DNA of 64,000 bases from CAVVEC01 sp963770485 (GTDB lineage Bacteria > Acidobacteriota > Terriglobia > Terriglobales > Acidobacteriaceae): positions 1-64,000 of the forward strand of contig CAVYPX010000018.1 in NCBI GenBank assembly GCA_963770485.1. The letters are read 5' to 3'. Made by a program: the position numbers and the translations under genes. Positions 62,123 through 64,000 of this stretch are shown here, in pieces; the stretch's first letter is position 1, and each line of letters starts with the position of its first letter. The notes below the pieces were generated by a model that was not told the DNA's origin, searched no databases, and was given only the letters and a program-made list of their open reading frames with translations.

Positions 62123-63091
62123 TTGATCGTTCTCGTCGTCGGAGGTGCGGGATACATTGGCAGTCACGCCGCTCGAACCTTGCGAAGGTTGGGGCACGAG
62201 GCGGTGGTCTATGACAATCTGTCCACCGGGCATGCGTTTTTGGCCAAGGGATTCGAACTGATCGAAGGAGATATCGCTGACCCTGCGAAACTCTCCGCTG
62301 CCATACGCCGGGTGGATTCGGTCATGCACTTCGCCGCCCACGCCTACGTGGGAGAGTCCGTCGAGAACCCGCGCAAATACTTCCACAACAACGTGGAAAA
62401 AGGTCTCACGCTGCTGAATACCTGCGTGGATTGCGGCGTGCGTCGCATCATCTTCTCCTCCACGTGCGCCGTGTACGGGGTTCCAACTAAAATGCCGATC
62501 CCCGAGGATATTCCGCGTGAGCCCGTGAACCCTTATGGCGTGACCAAGTTGTTTCTTGAGCGGGCGCTCGAAGCTTATGACCGCGCTTATGGCCTGCGCT
62601 TTGCCAGCCTGCGCTATTTCAATGCCGCCGGCGCCGATGAAAGCGGAGAGATTGGCGAGCTGCACGATCCCGAACCCCATCTGATTCCCTTAGCGCTGGC
62701 CGCGGCGAGTGGGACAGGTCCGCAGTTGGAAATTTTCGGTGAGGATTATCCTACGCCCGATGGCACCTGCGTCCGGGACTACATTCACGTGAACGATCTC
62801 GCCGAAGCGCACGTGCTGGCCTTGCAGCATTTGGCCAACGGAGGAAGTTCGGTCGCCGTGAACCTCGGCACGGGACGAGGATGTTCGGTGAAAGAAGTGC
62901 TCAACGAAGTCGAGCAAGTAACGGGACGCCCTGTTCCCCGGCGTGTGGGACCGCGCCGGCCGGGCGATCCGCCCGAGTTGGTGGCGGATCCCAGAGCCGC
63001 CGAGAAGCTGCTTCACTGGAAAGCTACCCGCTCACTCAACAACATCGTTACCACCGCCTGGAATTGGATGCAAAGCCGGGGAGCGCGGTAG
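62123..63091 (+). CDS. galE: UDP-glucose 4-epimerase
   Basis: A 322-residue enzyme that interconverts UDP-glucose and UDP-galactose with bound NAD, in the cytoplasm. It begins with a TTG behind GGAG. The NAD motif is GGAGYIG (residues 7-13), the substrate Ser/Thr region FSSTCAVYG (111-119) and the catalytic Tyr138-xxx-Lys142 (NPYGVTK). Later blocks FNAAGADESGEIGE and RDYIHVNDLAEAHV are typical. It would supply galactose for polysaccharide or glycan synthesis. Confidence 0.93.
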   Translation: MIVLVVGGAGYIGSHAARTLRRLGHEAVVYDNLSTGHAFLAKGFELIEGDIADPAKLSAAIRRVDSVMHFAAHAYVGESVENPRKYFHNNVEKGLTLLNTCVDCGVRRIIFSSTCAVYGVPTKMPIPEDIPREPVNPYGVTKLFLERALEAYDRAYGLRFASLRYFNAAGADESGEIGELHDPEPHLIPLALAAASGTGPQLEIFGEDYPTPDGTCVRDYIHVNDLAEAHVLALQHLANGGSSVAVNLGTGRGCSVKEVLNEVEQVTGRPVPRRVGPRRPGDPPELVADPRAAEKLLHWKATRSLNNIVTTAWNWMQSRGAR

Positions 63092-63751
63092 ACAAAAGGA
63101 ATGTTCACGTGGGGACAGCCGCCCCCAGTCTGCCTGAGCGCAGCCGAAGGAGCTGTCCCACGCGAGATTAGTCTCAATCTGATTCACTTCGAGCTAAGTT
63201 ATTGAATCTTCGTTCGGGCTCCAGCCAGGATGCGGAATGACGGTCTGACCATCGCGTAGAATGCCATTTAATAGCATTTGCAGGCCCGTAGGACGACGAG
63301 CAGGTGCTCGGATGACGTTTGGGCCGTCCCGGCATCTGGGAACTCGCCAGAGGCCGATTGAGTGCAATGTTATCCCGTAGCTATAGCAGAAATTCCCGAA
63401 TTGGAACAATGTTTCCTATCTTGACGTCGGTCACCCGCCCCACTGACATCTCAAACATCAGCCTCGGCATATTGTTCCTGGTGCCGACCGCGCAGGGGCA
63501 ACCTTTGCCGCGCGGAGTAGGGTGAACCGCACTGCGATGGCTCGAAGTTTCGCCGAGTTCAAATGAAATCAGCAAGATTCCAATCGCTCAGGCGCTCGAG
63601 GAGTTTGGCCCGCGAGTTGCGCTTGAGCTCCGGTTCAGACTTGATTTGCGCCTCTAAAGTATTCCACCAATGCGCCGATGAGGAGTCTTGGCGGCAATCT
63701 TGAGTGGCCGCCGGACGACCATCGAACTAACACTTCTAGGAGAAACCTATT
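63092..63751. other. Long non-coding gap, nothing recognised
   Basis: 660 bp between galE and the right-edge gene. An inverted pair (CGTGGGGACAG at 63110, CTGTCCCACG at 63151) and short open frames are present, but none has family features. AGGAGAAACC precedes the next start. Confidence 0.45.
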
Positions 63752-64000
63752 ATGTCAGTAGCTGGAATTTACAGTACCACCCCTTCTCAAACGCTCTCCG
63801 CACAACAGTCAAGCCAACCTTCCTCAACTGGCATGACCTGGCAAGAGTACACGAAACAACGGCGAGTCGACGTGCAGGCGCTCAGCGCGGCGTTGAAAAC
63901 AGGCGACCTGAACGCTGCCAAGCAGGCCTACAACACTCTGGTCACGCTAGGTAACACACTGCCCGGAGATAACGCCTTCGTTCGCTCGGATCGGGCTATG
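63752..64000 (+). CDS. Hypothetical protein, partial (cut by right edge)
   Basis: The ATG at 63752 has AGGAGA upstream, and the frame is open to the end of the window for 83 codons. It starts MSVAGIYSTTPSQTLSAQQS with a Ser/Gln-rich head and continues GMTWQEYTKQRRVDVQALSA then ALKTGDLNAAKQAYNTLVT, a helix-rich repeat-like stretch. The sequence resembles acidobacterial proteins with AxxxGDLxAAxxAxxTL helical repeats. The domain and function are not known and the C-terminus lies outside the window. Confidence 0.7.
   Translation, partial: MSVAGIYSTTPSQTLSAQQSSQPSSTGMTWQEYTKQRRVDVQALSAALKTGDLNAAKQAYNTLVTLGNTLPGDNAFVRSDRAM

Overview
The window reads like chromosome from a member of the Acidobacteriota, near Koribacter and other Terriglobia. 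This is inferred from gene content only: six GloVer-repeat exported proteins, a TonB receptor with a carboxypeptidase-like N-terminal domain, coproheme decarboxylase HemQ, a CHAD-HD protein, a HEAT-PilZ protein and a nuo cluster missing several subunits. No rRNA, complete tRNA or CRISPR array was seen. Starts were chosen from ribosome binding sites and family lengths, so some are shorter than the longest open frame.

Layout. Positions 1-3300 carry mobile DNA: the end of a VirB2/TrbC conjugation gene, a DUF2971 gene, an att-like core that copies the 3' end of a tRNA or tmRNA, a tyrosine integrase and a helix-turn-helix protein. A LysR regulator and two tiny genes follow. From 5912 to 12797 seven minus-strand genes form a cluster: DUF2490 outer membrane protein, a Kelch-tyrosinase fusion, DoxX, a small membrane protein, DUF1330, an outer membrane protein and a type II NADH dehydrogenase. 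A sigma-54 activator (13425-15482) is divergent from it. The space between them holds two perfect CRP-like palindromes, a sigma-54-like promoter and an 18-bp palindrome that recurs near 16060. I think this cluster and its control region are the most novel part of the window.

Next come a STAS gene, a HigBA toxin-antitoxin with a probably leaderless mRNA, hemQ with an AhpD-like gene, GloVer genes, an alkyltransferase-like gene beside a second STAS gene, and the recombination/replication block dnaX-ybaB-recR. After two more GloVer genes come a PDDEXK-like protein, a CHAD-HD protein, a GT39-type glycosyltransferase and a large HEAT-PilZ protein.

The energy region is on the minus strand: atpZ-atpI-atpB-atpE (no F1 genes follow) and nuoA-(PH domain)-C-D-H-J-K-L-M-N. 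nuoB, E, F, G and I are not in the window. The right part holds a GloVer gene, lysS, a PLP decarboxylase, a TonB-dependent receptor, another GloVer gene, a truncated exported-protein remnant, a LuxR-type regulator with a degenerate receiver, galE and the start of an unknown gene at the right edge.

Intergenic gaps are rich in repeats: GTCATCC...GGATGAC elements of about 80-220 bp, a MITE-like pair, CTAGCT/GACTCCT word tracts, and perfect hairpins. Three GloVer genes share a conserved promoter-like block.
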